A stretch of 43,131 bases of DNA from an uncultured Eubacteriales bacterium (GCA_949288185.1 CASEIZ010000047.1:1-43131); one strand, 5' to 3'. Counted from the first letter of the stretch, positions 24,303 to 33,721 are shown. Program-made: numbers and translations. Notes: generated by a model from the sequence alone, not told the origin.

Positions 24303-26886
24303 AAATATTTTCTTTTCTAATGGTTTCAATAATATTCTGATTTTTAGTTTTCTTAACAGCATATCGCATTGTCATAAAGATAATGGCAAATACAAATATG
24401 ATAGAAATAAAAATTGGTATTATAGGAAGTTCATAATCTGTTGTATAGACATCTGCTGTAACTGTATAGATTAGATAAGATAATGCGACACCTACTGGCA
24501 ATCCAAATATAAGTGCTTTTAAGCCATATATAAAACTTTCATAATGAATCATTCTCTTAAATTCTTTGTTTGTCATACCTATAGATTTTAATATAGCAAA
24601 TTCTCTATTTCTAAGTGCCATATTAGTGGTTATCGTATTAAATATATTGGTTACACCAATAATGCTAATCACAGCTATAAATCCATATACAAATATTGAT
24701 ACAATTAGATTCATATTTTGAGCCGCTCTTACATCTTCTTCCATATTATAAATTTTGTCTTTGTTTGTTCTATCAATTTCTATGATTTCTTCTTGCAATT
24801 TATATGGATCTTCTGCATTAATAGCCATAGAAACCAAACTATGTTCAAAATTTTCCATCATTTCATCTGAAATAATAATAATTGGATTTGTGTCATTACT
24901 AAATAATGAACCTAATGGATATTTGTCTGCTCTTTTGGCAATTTTAATGTTTCCTTTTTCTGATAGATTTCCTTCCTCATCTTGCATATTATAATATTCT
25001 AGAATATCTCCTTCATTTAAATTTAATAGATTTGTTTCTACTCGTTTTACACCATCTTTTCCATCTTCATATTCATACAAAAGTCTTGTGTCACAAAGAA
25101 TGGCTTCATCTTTTACTTCATCATAATTTAATCCTAATTCTGCTACATAATTTCTATAAGCTTCATCACCTATCGCATAGATTAATAAAGTATCCATTTC
25201 CGAATAATATTCTAGTGCTTTTTTAGTATATATTTTTTGATTATCTATATAAGCATGTGCATTTTTTAAAATGGCATATTCTTTGATTCCATCTAAATTT
25301 TTAATCTTATCAAAATAGGCTTCTGTATCTTCTTCATCTTGATTACTATATACTGTTAAATTAATCCTAGATTCTTGATACTCTAAAGAAGATACTCCAA
25401 ATACACTTTCTGCAAAGGCATTCATAGAGATAAATAAGACAATACTTAGAAATATGGAAAATATAGTTGTTCTATATCTTTTTCTACTTCTTCTAAAATT
25501 CTTTCTGGCAATCACACCTTCTATTCCAAATAATTTTTTCGTTAGTTTATATTCCTTATGTTTATGCTTATTCTTTTTTACTTTTACATCTGAACTTTCT
25601 CTTATGGCATCAATTGGTGAAATTTTTCCTGCTCGATAACTTGGTCTAATTAGTGAGATGATAATCATAACAAGGGATACAATGATTGCAACGATAATTG
25701 CTCCCCATGATATGGTTAACTGTAATTCAAAATTATCAATTAATGGTGTACTTCCTGAATTGATAATTCCATTAACAATTGCTAACACGATTCCTATTGC
25801 TACAATGCCTATTACAATTCCTAATGGTATAGAAATTAGACCTAATACAGCACCTTCAAAAAAGATACTTTTTCTAATTTGTTTTGCCGTTGCTCCTACA
25901 CTTGCTATCATTCCTAATTCTCTTGTTTTTTCTGTAAGAGATATACTAAAACTATTCTTGATAACAAAGGCAGAAGTGAAAACAATAATACCAATTACAA
26001 TAACTAACATCGTTATCACAAAAGTTTCTACTCTATCACTTTTGAAAATTCCCATGTAATATAATAAATCTTGGTTTTCAGAAATATTTGTCTCGTCAAT
26101 TTGTAAATCATTTTTCAAATAATCTTCAAAGTCATATACTTCTGTTGGATCTTTTAATATAATAGACATATTTACATTTCTGGTATCATCAATCTTGTCT
26201 AATTTTGTTATCATGGTATACCCTGGAGCAGAATAACTCTCACTATTTAATCGTTCCATGATACCTACAATTGTATATGTTTTTTTGGTACTTGCAACAA
26301 ATGTTTCTTGTTCTAAATCATCTTCAATTCCACTTTCTTTTCTATCTAATCTATCTTGGTCTGTATAATATGGATTGGTTTGATTTAATATATATTCTCC
26401 TTTATATCGATTACCAATATCAAATTCTATGGTATCACCAACATTCCACTCTACTTTTCCATTTTGAATAACATGTTCTGGTATCACAATCTCATTTTCA
26501 TTTTCTGGTAATCTTCCTTCTACTAAGACAATTCCTCCATTTTGCAAAAGTTTTTCATCATATCCTTCAATATAGGCATAAGGTTTGTTTTCATTTTGAG
26601 ATTCTTCTAATGGTGCATATCCAATCTCTTGTGATATTTGTAATTCCTCTATTTTTGCATTATTCTCCAAATATTTTTCATTTTCTTTTGATACATCTTG
26701 TACACGAATATGATAATTTCCATTTGTTTTGATTTCTCTTTCTACCATTGTTTTCTGAATACTAACTGTAAATGTAGTGATTGCACATATTAAAGCAACA
26801 GAAAGAGAAATTCCAATAATAGTAACAATGGTTCTTTTTTTATTTAATTTTAAATTTTTGAGTGTCAATGTATTTAAAATTTTCAT
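24301..26886 (-). CDS. ABC transporter permease, FtsX/MacB type
   Basis: An 861-residue membrane protein with an N-terminal membrane segment (TIVTIIGISLSVALICAITT), a large extracytoplasmic domain (about 45-285), an FtsX core (about 290-420; SISLTEKTRELGMIASVGAT), a second N-terminal-like membrane segment with extracellular part, and a C-terminal FtsX core (MALRNREFAILKSIGMTNKE). That double layout fits macrolide/peptide-type mechanotransmission systems and BceB-like relatives rather than simple importers. With the ATPase at 27049-27729 and the two-component system upstream, a role in sensing or resisting envelope-active peptides is plausible but inferred. Confidence 0.88.
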   Translation of the reverse strand: MKILNTLTLKNLKLNKKRTIVTIIGISLSVALICAITTFTVSIQKTMVEREIKTNGNYHIRVQDVSKENEKYLENNAKIEELQISQEIGYAPLEESQNENKPYAYIEGYDEKLLQNGGIVLVEGRLPENENEIVIPEHVIQNGKVEWNVGDTIEFDIGNRYKGEYILNQTNPYYTDQDRLDRKESGIEDDLEQETFVASTKKTYTIVGIMERLNSESYSAPGYTMITKLDKIDDTRNVNMSIILKDPTEVYDFEDYLKNDLQIDETNISENQDLLYYMGIFKSDRVETFVITMLVIVIGIIVFTSAFVIKNSFSISLTEKTRELGMIASVGATAKQIRKSIFFEGAVLGLISIPLGIVIGIVAIGIVLAIVNGIINSGSTPLIDNFELQLTISWGAIIVAIIVSLVMIIISLIRPSYRAGKISPIDAIRESSDVKVKKNKHKHKEYKLTKKLFGIEGVIARKNFRRSRKRYRTTIFSIFLSIVLFISMNAFAESVFGVSSLEYQESRINLTVYSNQDEEDTEAYFDKIKNLDGIKEYAILKNAHAYIDNQKIYTKKALEYYSEMDTLLIYAIGDEAYRNYVAELGLNYDEVKDEAILCDTRLLYEYEDGKDGVKRVETNLLNLNEGDILEYYNMQDEEGNLSEKGNIKIAKRADKYPLGSLFSNDTNPIIIISDEMMENFEHSLVSMAINAEDPYKLQEEIIEIDRTNKDKIYNMEEDVRAAQNMNLIVSIFVYGFIAVISIIGVTNIFNTITTNMALRNREFAILKSIGMTNKEFKRMIHYESFIYGLKALIFGLPVGVALSYLIYTVTADVYTTDYELPIIPIFISIIFVFAIIFMTMRYAVKKTKNQNIIETIRKENI

Positions 26887-26946
26887 TTTATTTCACTTCC
26901 TTTTCAAGTTATATTCGCTTGGAAAAGAATTAAATTTTGGCAAGGA

Positions 26947-27009
26947 AAATTATATTTAAAAGGCAAGGGCGCATACTATTCGTATGTAACCGCGTTTTAA
27001 ATATAATTT
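26947..27009. repeat. Foldback element 3 inside the ABC transporter operon
   Basis: Perfect 15-bp arms (AAATTATATTTAAAA, 26947-26961, with 26995-27009), weaker pairing outward to about 26930 and 27030, and a centre with GCATACTATTCGTATG (26971-26986). The centre closely matches foldback element 4 at 43026-43041. It separates the ATPase from the permease and may alter their relative expression. Confidence 0.7.
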
Positions 27010-27048
27010 GACGTAGCAAAAATTGTAATTATTTTTCAAGCATCCCCT

Positions 27049-27729
27049 TTACTTTATTTTTTCATCATTAATCAACTTTCCATCTTGTATTGTAATAATT
27101 CTATCTGCCTCTAAAGCAATATTTTCATCATGTGTAATCACAATTAAGGTTTGATTATATTTCTGATTCGATACTTTTAATAAATCAATAATTTCTCTTG
27201 AAGCTTTACTATCCAAATTTCCAGTTGGCTCATCTGCTAGCACAATGCTTGGATTATTTATCATGGCTCTTCCAATAGAAACTCTTTGTTGTTGTCCTCC
27301 TGATAACTCATTTGGTAAGTGATTAATTCTTTTTTCTAGTCCAAGGATATATAACAATTCGTTTAATCGCTTTTCATCTACCTTTTGCCCATCCAAATCA
27401 CATGGTAATGTAATATTTTCTTTTACATTTAGTATAGGGATTAAGTTATAAAATTGATATATAAGTCCCACTTGTCTTCTTCTAAAAATTGCTAAATTAT
27501 CATTATTTAAAGAATAGATATCTGTCCCATTAATATATACTTTTCCACTGGTTGGTTTATCTACGCCTCCGATTAAATGTAGCAACGTAGATTTTCCACT
27601 TCCAGAAGCACCTACAATGGTCACAAATTCTCCTTTGCTTACACTAAAAGATACATTGTCTAATGCAACTACCTCTGTATCTTTTTTACCGTATTTTTTC
27701 GTTAGATTTTCTACTTTTAATATTTCCAT
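27049..27729 (-). CDS. ABC transporter ATP-binding protein (MacB/LolD-type)
   Basis: A 226-residue ATPase: Walker A GASGSGKST (about 40-48), Q-loop YQFYNLIPILNV, signature LSGGQQQRVSIGRAM, Walker B IVLADEPTGNLDSKASRE and switch His in VITHDENIA. The NLDSK and GGVDKPTSGKVYINGTDIY patterns are those of the lipoprotein/macrolide exporter class that pairs with FtsX permeases. The frame also opens at a TTG two codons earlier, but AAAGGAG is 7 nt before the ATG at 27727-27729, so that is the start. It precedes its permease, with foldback element 3 between. Confidence 0.93.
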   Translation of the reverse strand: MEILKVENLTKKYGKKDTEVVALDNVSFSVSKGEFVTIVGASGSGKSTLLHLIGGVDKPTSGKVYINGTDIYSLNNDNLAIFRRRQVGLIYQFYNLIPILNVKENITLPCDLDGQKVDEKRLNELLYILGLEKRINHLPNELSGGQQQRVSIGRAMINNPSIVLADEPTGNLDSKASREIIDLLKVSNQKYNQTLIVITHDENIALEADRIITIQDGKLINDEKIK

Positions 27730-27929
27730 AAACAATCTCCTTTCTTATATAAAAAGCGTCACTTTTATTGTTAGTATTATATTACTACATAAAAGTGACT
27801 CTAAAATGACTTTTAAGAATTTATTAAAAATTCTTCTTCCAGTTTTATTTTATAGAAAAATTTAAGAACAGAAATCTTGATTTCATTTTTTCTTATACTT
27901 TATATAAAAATTAATTAATAAAATATCAT

Positions 27930-28430
27930 TTACGATTCTGTCATATTTTTATATCTAATCATATTCATTACTGTGACAACAATTATGATCATATCCATTA
28001 TAAACATGGGATATGCTTTTACTAAAAAATCAAAAATCGCCCATTGTATTAAATTGATTACAAGTGCAATCCTCATTTGTTGTACAGATTTTAATACATA
28101 TACACAAATTGTATATGTCACTGAAGCTAATATTGGTAATAGCCCTAACCATTCTCTATTATTAAATATGATTCCTACAATAGCCATAAGTAAACATATG
28201 ATAATGGTAATATGTTTATTTAATTTATCTTTTACTTGTAATGTATTTCTAAATAATGTTAATATATTTGTCACTACTGCTGAATAAGCTCCCAAAAACA
28301 AATTTGAAAGTCCATAAAATATTGCATTTATTGCTTGCCACCATATCATTTTATTTTTTTTATGACTAAATGTTGAATAAGCTAAACACAAAGCAGCCAG
28401 TAATGAGAATATTTCCCCTAATATAATCAT
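27930..28430 (-). CDS. YgjV-like inner membrane protein
   Basis: A 166-residue polytopic protein with about six hydrophobic segments. Conserved YgjV features are ALCLAYSTFSHKKNKMIWWQ near the N terminus, IFYGLSNLFLGAYSAVVTN, FRNTLQVKDKLNK and a QWAIFDFLVKAYPMFIMDM segment near the end. The family's function is unknown. It lies between the histidine kinase (34 nt) and the ABC ATPase (about 200 nt), probably in the same transcript as the kinase, so it may belong to the sensor/transporter module. TAAGGAG before the ATG. Confidence 0.75.
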   Translation of the reverse strand: MIILGEIFSLLAALCLAYSTFSHKKNKMIWWQAINAIFYGLSNLFLGAYSAVVTNILTLFRNTLQVKDKLNKHITIIICLLMAIVGIIFNNREWLGLLPILASVTYTICVYVLKSVQQMRIALVINLIQWAIFDFLVKAYPMFIMDMIIIVVTVMNMIRYKNMTES

Positions 28431-28464
28431 TTTTACTCCTTATTTATTCTTTTTTATTACTCAC

Positions 28465-29682
28465 TTAATTATATAATTTTATTGTAAATTCTGTCCAAGT
28501 ATCTTCTTCCTTTTTAGAACTCTTTACACGGATATCTCCATCTTGGTTTCTAATAATACTTTTACAAAAGGCAAGTCCAATACCTAAACTACTTTCTTTA
28601 CTATTTTGAGCTTTATAAAATCTGTCAAAAATATGTCCTAAATCTTCTTTGTCAATCCCTTCTCCATTATCCCTTATTGTGATTTTTGTATACATAGTAT
28701 TTTCCTCTAATTTTATAGTTATTGTTTTTGCTCCATGCTCGATTGCATTTTTTACAATATTATTCATGGCTTCTATTGTCCATTTTTTATCACAATTAAT
28801 GGTTTCTTCTTTATTGGATATAATTTCTATATTTGCATAATTTACCTCACACATAGCTTTAAAATTGTTTTTCACTTCTAAGCATAAATAATATGCATTT
28901 TCATTCTTTTTGTCTAAAATCAGCGTTTTTGAGTCTAATTTGGCTATATTTAAAACTGTTTTTATTAACCAATTAATTTTTTCTAGTTCTTTCTGACTAC
29001 TATCTAAAAATTCTTTTTTCTTTTCTTCTGGTAAATCTGTATATAAAATATCATTGATTAGATTTAAAGAAGTCAATGGTGTTTTTAATTGATGAGAAAT
29101 ATCTGCTATCAATTTTTCAATATCTTTATTATTCTTTTCTAGTAAACTATTTTTTTCTTTTAACATAATGGTCATATCATAAATATCATTTTTTAATTTA
29201 CTAAAGTCACTTTCATCCTGTTCTTTTAAATCTATGATATAATTTCCTTTTAATATTTCTTTACAATAAGCATCCAAATCTTTTAACTTCTGATTTTGTT
29301 TTCGGATATATATAGCATATATACATATAACACCTAAAGTCGCTATAATAAAGAAAATAGAAAATAGAATAATTACTTTTTGAATAATTTCAAACTGTGT
29401 ATTTTCTATATCAATATTCTCAGTGCTAAATCCATATTTACTTAAAATATCTTTTACATTCTCATGATTTTCCTGATTATTTAAAAATATATTTTGTACA
29501 ATCTCATCCTCTTGTTCCGGATATTCTTCTATAATTTTTGCTATTACTTGGTTTGTATAATTATATAGGCTTTCTTTGTAGTTTTTTTGAATACAATAAA
29601 TAGTAAATATAGTTAACAATATGATAGCCATTAATAGCATAGTAATATAGATAAATAAATTTCTTTTTTGTTTTGTATTCAT
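28465..29682 (-). CDS. Sensor histidine kinase, membrane-bound
   Basis: A 405-residue kinase. Two membrane segments (about 9-29 and 101-126) flank a 70-residue extracytoplasmic domain rich in acidic residues. A short HAMP-like linker leads to HisKA with DISHQLKTPLTS (phospho-acceptor His197) and a HATPase domain with NNIVKNAIEHGAK (N box), IRDNGEGIDKEDLGHIFDRF and SSLGIGLAFCKSI (G boxes). It follows its response regulator by 59 nt, in which lies a GGGACG-type palindrome. The small sensor domain does not reveal the ligand; transporter genes downstream suggest an envelope stress signal. Confidence 0.93.
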   Translation of the reverse strand: MNTKQKRNLFIYITMLLMAIILLTIFTIYCIQKNYKESLYNYTNQVIAKIIEEYPEQEDEIVQNIFLNNQENHENVKDILSKYGFSTENIDIENTQFEIIQKVIILFSIFFIIATLGVICIYAIYIRKQNQKLKDLDAYCKEILKGNYIIDLKEQDESDFSKLKNDIYDMTIMLKEKNSLLEKNNKDIEKLIADISHQLKTPLTSLNLINDILYTDLPEEKKKEFLDSSQKELEKINWLIKTVLNIAKLDSKTLILDKKNENAYYLCLEVKNNFKAMCEVNYANIEIISNKEETINCDKKWTIEAMNNIVKNAIEHGAKTITIKLEENTMYTKITIRDNGEGIDKEDLGHIFDRFYKAQNSKESSLGIGLAFCKSIIRNQDGDIRVKSSKKEEDTWTEFTIKLYN

Positions 29683-29702
29683 ATTTCTCCTTTTTTAAGG
29701 TC

Positions 29703-29751
29703 TGTCCATTTTGTTTCATTTTGAAACGATTTGGCACGTCCCTATCGTTCC
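29703..29751. repeat. GGCACGTCCC palindrome at the response regulator stop
   Basis: GAAACGAT (29723-29730) and ATCGTTCC (29744-29751) pair with one mismatch around a loop containing GGCACGTCCC. The last codons of the response regulator (Glu-Arg-stop) are made of the right arm, so the element has entered the coding end or supplied its stop. Confidence 0.6.
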
Positions 29752-30414
29752 ATTTTATATCCTAATCCTCTAACTGTTTTGATGATTTCTGGTTTGTTCG
29801 GGTCTTTTTCTATTTTTTCTCGAATTCTTTTGATATATACTGTTAAAGTATTATCATTGACAAAGTTTTCTTCATTATCCCAGATATAGGATAATATCTG
29901 TTCTCTTGTTATGATTTTTCCTTTGTTTTCAAATAACATGACTAAAATTTTATACTCTAATGCCGTTAATTCAACTTCTTTTCCATCTTTTAATACTTTT
30001 CCGTGTTGTATAATTGATTTCTACATTTTTAATTTTTATTGTTTCTTCTTTTTTTATATTATGTCTTAATACATTTTTTATCCTAGATAATAGTTCTCCT
30101 GCGTGAAATGGTTTGGTGATATAATCATCTGCTCCTAAGTCAAATCCTTTTACAATATCTTTTTCTTCATCTAATGCTGTCAAAAATATGGTTGGAATCT
30201 CTTGTACAACTTTCATTTTTTTATATAAGTCATATCCTGTACCATCTGGTAAATTGATATCTAACAACATTAAGTCATAATTATTGTTTTTTATGTTTTC
30301 AATCCCTTCTTTTACGCTTTTTGCTGTATGAATAGCAAATCCTTCTGATTGCAAATAATAAGAAACCGTACTAGATATATTTTTATCATCTTCTACTAAT
30401 AATATATTAATCAT
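29742..30414 (-). pseudogene. OmpR-family response regulator, interrupted by a +1 frameshift
   Basis: Receiver domain first: VEDD acidic pocket, phospho-acceptor Asp52 in LMLLDINLPDG, Thr79 and Lys101 (ITKPF). The frame reads out to a stop after INYTTRKSIKRWKRS. In the +1 frame the natural continuation is VLKDGKEVELTALEYKIL and then a winged-helix domain with DNTLTVYIKRIREKI and TVRGLGYKMER. Deleting one A from the run at 29997-30000 restores RKVLKDGKEVE and an intact 223-residue regulator. The rest is well conserved, so a sequencing or assembly indel is the simplest reading; otherwise the DNA-binding half would not be made. Confidence 0.9.
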
Positions 30415-30431
30415 AGTCTTATCCTCTTTTT

Positions 30432-31154
30432 CTATTCTTTTAATAAGTACTCTGCATGTTTTTTTATCATTTTTAAGATAAATATAACAGATGTATCAAG
30501 CAATTCTAGCATTTCTTTTTCACTATATATTTTGTATTCTATACTCTCTCCTTCTTCTAACACTTGAGCCTTTCCTGTATATCTATCACTTATATATTCT
30601 ATCGTTTTTTCTATTTCTGATTTTTCTAATGCAATCCAATTAATATCTTTTAAGTATTCTTCTATCTCTTCTTGATATTCTAGCTTATCTGCTAAATGGT
30701 GATCATAAATATATTGGGAAAATATTTTAAAATCATGTGTTTTGATTTGTCTTGCTTTTTCTTTACTACATAAGATTCTTTCTCCATCATTTAAGATTAA
30801 TCCTATTCGATTTTTTTCTTCATCATATATTCCATGTTCCCCATATGTTTTATCATTCCAAAAATAATCTGTTAATAGGTGTACATAGTATCCTAACATT
30901 AATGGGTTAGAAAATTTAGATTTATATTTTTCTGCAAAATTTCTTAAATCATATCTTTTTTCTATATGTTCTACTACTAAAATGTCTGTTTCAAAATGTG
31001 TTCTTGCATGTGATACATGATGTGTAATACCTTTTATAACATATTCATTTGGTATATCTGGCAATATATTTCCAAATGTAAATATATTTTTGTTTATATT
31101 TATCTTTTCACTTATTTTTTTGGCTGTTGCTAAATGAATGGCCCATGTTGGCAT
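30432..31154 (-). CDS. Zinc-dependent phospholipase C-like protein
   Basis: A 240-residue protein of the zinc-dependent phospholipase C-like family (PF00882). It begins MPTWAIHLATAKKI with the N-terminal metal ligands (Trp-x-x-His), then FGNILPDIP, HHVSHARTHFE and MLGYYVHLLTDYFWN, giving a His/Asp-rich metal site. There is no signal peptide, so it is cytoplasmic and unlike secreted clostridial alpha-toxin. Many such proteins have no proven lipase activity. It precedes the response regulator by 17 nt on the same strand and may be first in that transcript. GGGGGAG lies before the ATG. Confidence 0.8.
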   Translation of the reverse strand: MPTWAIHLATAKKISEKININKNIFTFGNILPDIPNEYVIKGITHHVSHARTHFETDILVVEHIEKRYDLRNFAEKYKSKFSNPLMLGYYVHLLTDYFWNDKTYGEHGIYDEEKNRIGLILNDGERILCSKEKARQIKTHDFKIFSQYIYDHHLADKLEYQEEIEEYLKDINWIALEKSEIEKTIEYISDRYTGKAQVLEEGESIEYKIYSEKEMLELLDTSVIFILKMIKKHAEYLLKE

Positions 31155-31317
31155 TTTTACTCCCCCTTTATTTCTTTTATCTTATCTTTATTCCAAAATA
31201 TTGTCAAGAAAAAGAGAAGAAGAAAAAATAAGTTCTTTTTTATTTTTTCTATCATATATTTAAATAAACTATTTTTAAGTATATTCTAGCAGTTATCTGC
31301 TACTTTGGAGGTTTTTT

Positions 31318-32590
31318 ATGATTTACAAATATATGAATAAAACAAATATTAAACGTTTTTTTAGTGTCCTTCTTATACTTTGCATTTTCATTTCTTACTC
31401 TTCTTTTGTGTATGCTTCAGATGACTCTTTATATGTTTGGTCTTCTATTGATGTTTCTAATATAGAAGAGGATCCTTCTTTGCTTACCAATGCAACAAGT
31501 GAAGTAACAGATGATAATTCTTTAAACTTAGAATCTGCATCTGCCATTTTAATTGAGCAATCTTCTGGTAGAATCTTATATGCCCATAATATTCATGAAC
31601 AATTAAGACCTGCATCTGTTACCAAAGTTATGAGTATTCTTCTCATTATGGAAGCTATTGATGCCGGAAAAATATCTCTAACAGATTCTGTTCCTTGCAG
31701 TGAAAATGCAGCTTCTATGGGTGGTTCTCAAATATGGTTAGATACCACAGAAACATTAACGGTTGATGAAATGTTAAAGGCAATTTGTGTAAATTCTGCC
31801 AATGATTGTGTCGTTGCAATGGCTGAGTATATTGCTGGTTCAGAGGAAGCCTTTGTTCAAATGATGAATGACAAGGCTTATGAATTAGGTATGAGTGATA
31901 CCACTTTTAAGAATTGTCATGGTTTAGACGAAGATGGTCATGTGACTTCTAGTTATGATATTGCTATTATGTCTAGAGAATTACTAAACAAATATCCTGA
32001 AATTAAGAATTATACAACCATTTGGATGGATACTTTACGAGATGGCGAAACTCGGGCTTTCTAATACCAATCGATTAATAAAGAACTATCCTGGTGCTAC
32101 TGGTTTAAAAACTGGTTCTACTTCTCTTGCCTTATATAATTTGTCTGCTAGTGCCACACGTGATGACTTGTCTTTAATTGCAGTTATTATGAAAGCTCCT
32201 TCTACAAAGGTTAGATTTTCAGAAGCACAAAAGTTATTAGATTATGGTTTTAATAATTTTTCTTATCAGAGTTTTGGGAAAGCTGGAGACTTAATTCAAA
32301 CCGTTAGTATTGATAAAGGTGTGCAAGCAACCATTCCTGTTGTATTGGAAAATGATGCTGGTATTTTGTTAGCAAAAGGTAGTGAAAAAAATATAGAACA
32401 AACTGTAACGATTGAAGAAAATATTTCTGTCCCTATTTCTGTCGGGCAAAAAGTTGGTGAAATTTCCTTTTCTCTAGATGGTGAAGTTCTTGTAACTGTT
32501 AATTTGGTTTCTCAAGTTGCTGTTAATAAGATGGATATTGCAACTATGAGTACAAAGGTATTTTCTAGTTGGTTTAATTTATTAAGATAG
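31318..32590 (+). pseudogene. D-alanyl-D-alanine carboxypeptidase (DacF-like), +1 frameshift
   Basis: Signal peptide (residues about 9-33, IKRFFSVLLILCIFISYSSF then VYAS), then the class A low-molecular-weight PBP motifs SVTK (Ser100 nucleophile, Lys103) and SAN (160-162). Frame 1 stops after TLRDGETRAF. The other frame gives LGLSNTNRLIKNYPGATGLK with KTGS and a C-terminal PBP5 beta domain ending in an amphipathic helix (FSSWFNLLR) for membrane attachment. Removing one A from 32048-32050 joins them as TLRDGELGLSNTNRL, 423 residues, the normal family sequence. It trims the peptidoglycan pentapeptide outside the membrane. GGAGG before the ATG. Confidence 0.9.
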
Positions 32591-32619
32591 ACCATGATAA
32601 TGAATTAATGATTAGAAAA

Positions 32620-32650
32620 CCCTACACATTCCAATTAGAAATGTGTAGGG
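32620..32650 (-). terminator. Terminator of the 128-residue protein gene
   Basis: CCCTACACAT (32620-32629) pairs perfectly with 32641-32650; on the minus strand TTTTC follows. Convergent with the carboxypeptidase gene, it may stop both transcripts. Confidence 0.7.
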
Positions 32651-32669
32651 TAAAACTAAATCCATCACT

Positions 32670-33056
32670 CTATTTAAGAGGATCTTTGTCAAGATTTCTT
32701 ATATTCATATACCTGAATATTACTTTTTTGCTTTTTCTTTTTCCTTTTCTCTTTTTCATGCCTTCCATGGTTTTTACTCGAGTTTGATAATCCCGATTCC
32801 CTTTTCTTATTACCTGAAGATAAAGTTGCCCCTTAAAGAGTTTACTTTTAATGATAATTCCATTTACATCCAGATGCATCCAGTCATAGTAATTTGGAAC
32901 TACCACTATATAACCATAAGGTGCTTCTGAGTATAACTCACTTTCTTTTAGTCTCGATTTAAATCTGCACCATTTGTCAGATTTAGTTACTGGTCTTTCT
33001 TCAAACCGTTTTTCAGCTTTTCCAGTCGCATAATTTTTTTGCTTCTTTTTAGCCAT
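32670..33056 (-). CDS. Small basic protein of unknown function, paralogue of the next gene
   Basis: A 128-residue, strongly basic protein. No known family. It shares a scaffold with the neighbour at 33198-33515: F-x-ERPV...(K)WCR near the start, a YGYIVVVPNYYD / IVTIVGYYD beta segment, LYLQVIRKGNRDYQTRV / LLQIVPVGRNYYYKV, and a RYMNIRN / YVYMANW end. The C-terminal half has a Lys/Arg run (GMKKRKGKRKSKK) that could bind nucleic acid. AGGAGG precedes the ATG and each copy has its own hairpin. Codon use (CGA, CGG) is slightly unlike the neighbours. Confidence 0.7.
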   Translation of the reverse strand: MAKKKQKNYATGKAEKRFEERPVTKSDKWCRFKSRLKESELYSEAPYGYIVVVPNYYDWMHLDVNGIIIKSKLFKGQLYLQVIRKGNRDYQTRVKTMEGMKKRKGKRKSKKVIFRYMNIRNLDKDPLK

Positions 33057-33154
33057 ATTCTTTTCCTCCTACATTTTTAGTATAAACATAATTATAGCAC
33101 ATATCTTACTATAAATCTAGGTATCAATTAATATACGATTATAATTTTTTAATT

Positions 33155-33195
33155 AAACCTCTTGCACATATTCTTTCGAAATGTGCAAGAGGTTT
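33155..33195. terminator. Hairpin after the second small paralogue
   Basis: A perfect 15-bp stem (AAACCTCTTGCACAT, 33155-33169, with 33181-33195). A U-run follows on the plus strand (GGTTTTTCTA); on the minus strand, where the gene lies, TTTAATTAAAA follows, which is weaker. Its CACAT/ATGTG inner stem matches the hairpin at 32620-32650, so the gene and its terminator were probably duplicated together. Confidence 0.7.
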
Positions 33196-33197
33196 TT

Positions 33198-33515
33198 CTA
33201 CAGGTGTTCAGTCCTATCCCAGTTAGCCATATATACATATGGCAATGGTCTCTTCTTTTTAGTATTCAATATCCGAACACCGTTTTCCGGGGTATCCTTT
33301 ACCTTATAATAGTAATTTCTCCCCACAGGTACAATCTGAAGAAGCATGTTCGCTCCTTCTATATGTACCCGAACACATGGGCCATTCGTCTGAACTATAC
33401 ATCCATCATAATAACCTACAATGGTTACTATCATAGAGACGCCTCCTATTGAACGGCACCATGTTTTTGTTTCCTTCTTCTCTACTGGTCTTTCGAAAAA
33501 AATAGCTTCTGCCAT
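33198..33515 (-). CDS. Small protein of unknown function, paralogue of 32670-33056
   Basis: Starts MAEAIFFERPVEKKETKTWC. The open frame extends 18 codons further up, but an AAAGGAGGAG site lies just ahead of the ATG at 33513-33515, giving 105 residues. It aligns with the preceding gene along most of its length (ERPV..WCR, IVTIVGYYDG, LLQIVPVGRNYYYKVKD, YVYMANWDR) but lacks the Lys/Arg run at the same strength. A compact beta-rich fold is likely. The two genes form a tandem pair between the carboxypeptidase and valS. The 33570-33721 stretch beyond it holds nothing I can name. Confidence 0.7.
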   Translation of the reverse strand: MAEAIFFERPVEKKETKTWCRSIGGVSMIVTIVGYYDGCIVQTNGPCVRVHIEGANMLLQIVPVGRNYYYKVKDTPENGVRILNTKKKRPLPYVYMANWDRTEHL

Positions 33516-33721
33516 TCTTCTCCTCCTTTCAGGGAAACAGAGTTTTATTACTAAAACTCGCCATACCATACCTAAAAAACAGATATGGCTAAAGTTACAA
33601 TAGGAAAAATCCTATGTATTGATTATACCACAAAATGCTTTAAAACTCAATAATTTTGTATATTTAATGACAAACAGATACCCGCTTATAAAAGAAAATG
33701 TCTGTCAAATTTTTTATAAAA

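Noticed and set aside
30432..31154. Secreted alpha-toxin-like phospholipase
   Set aside because: There is no signal peptide or C-terminal C2-like domain.
33516..33569. 18-codon extension of the second small paralogue
   Set aside because: The AAAGGAGGAG site lies inside this stretch, so translation starts at the ATG at 33513-33515; the paralogue alignment also begins there.
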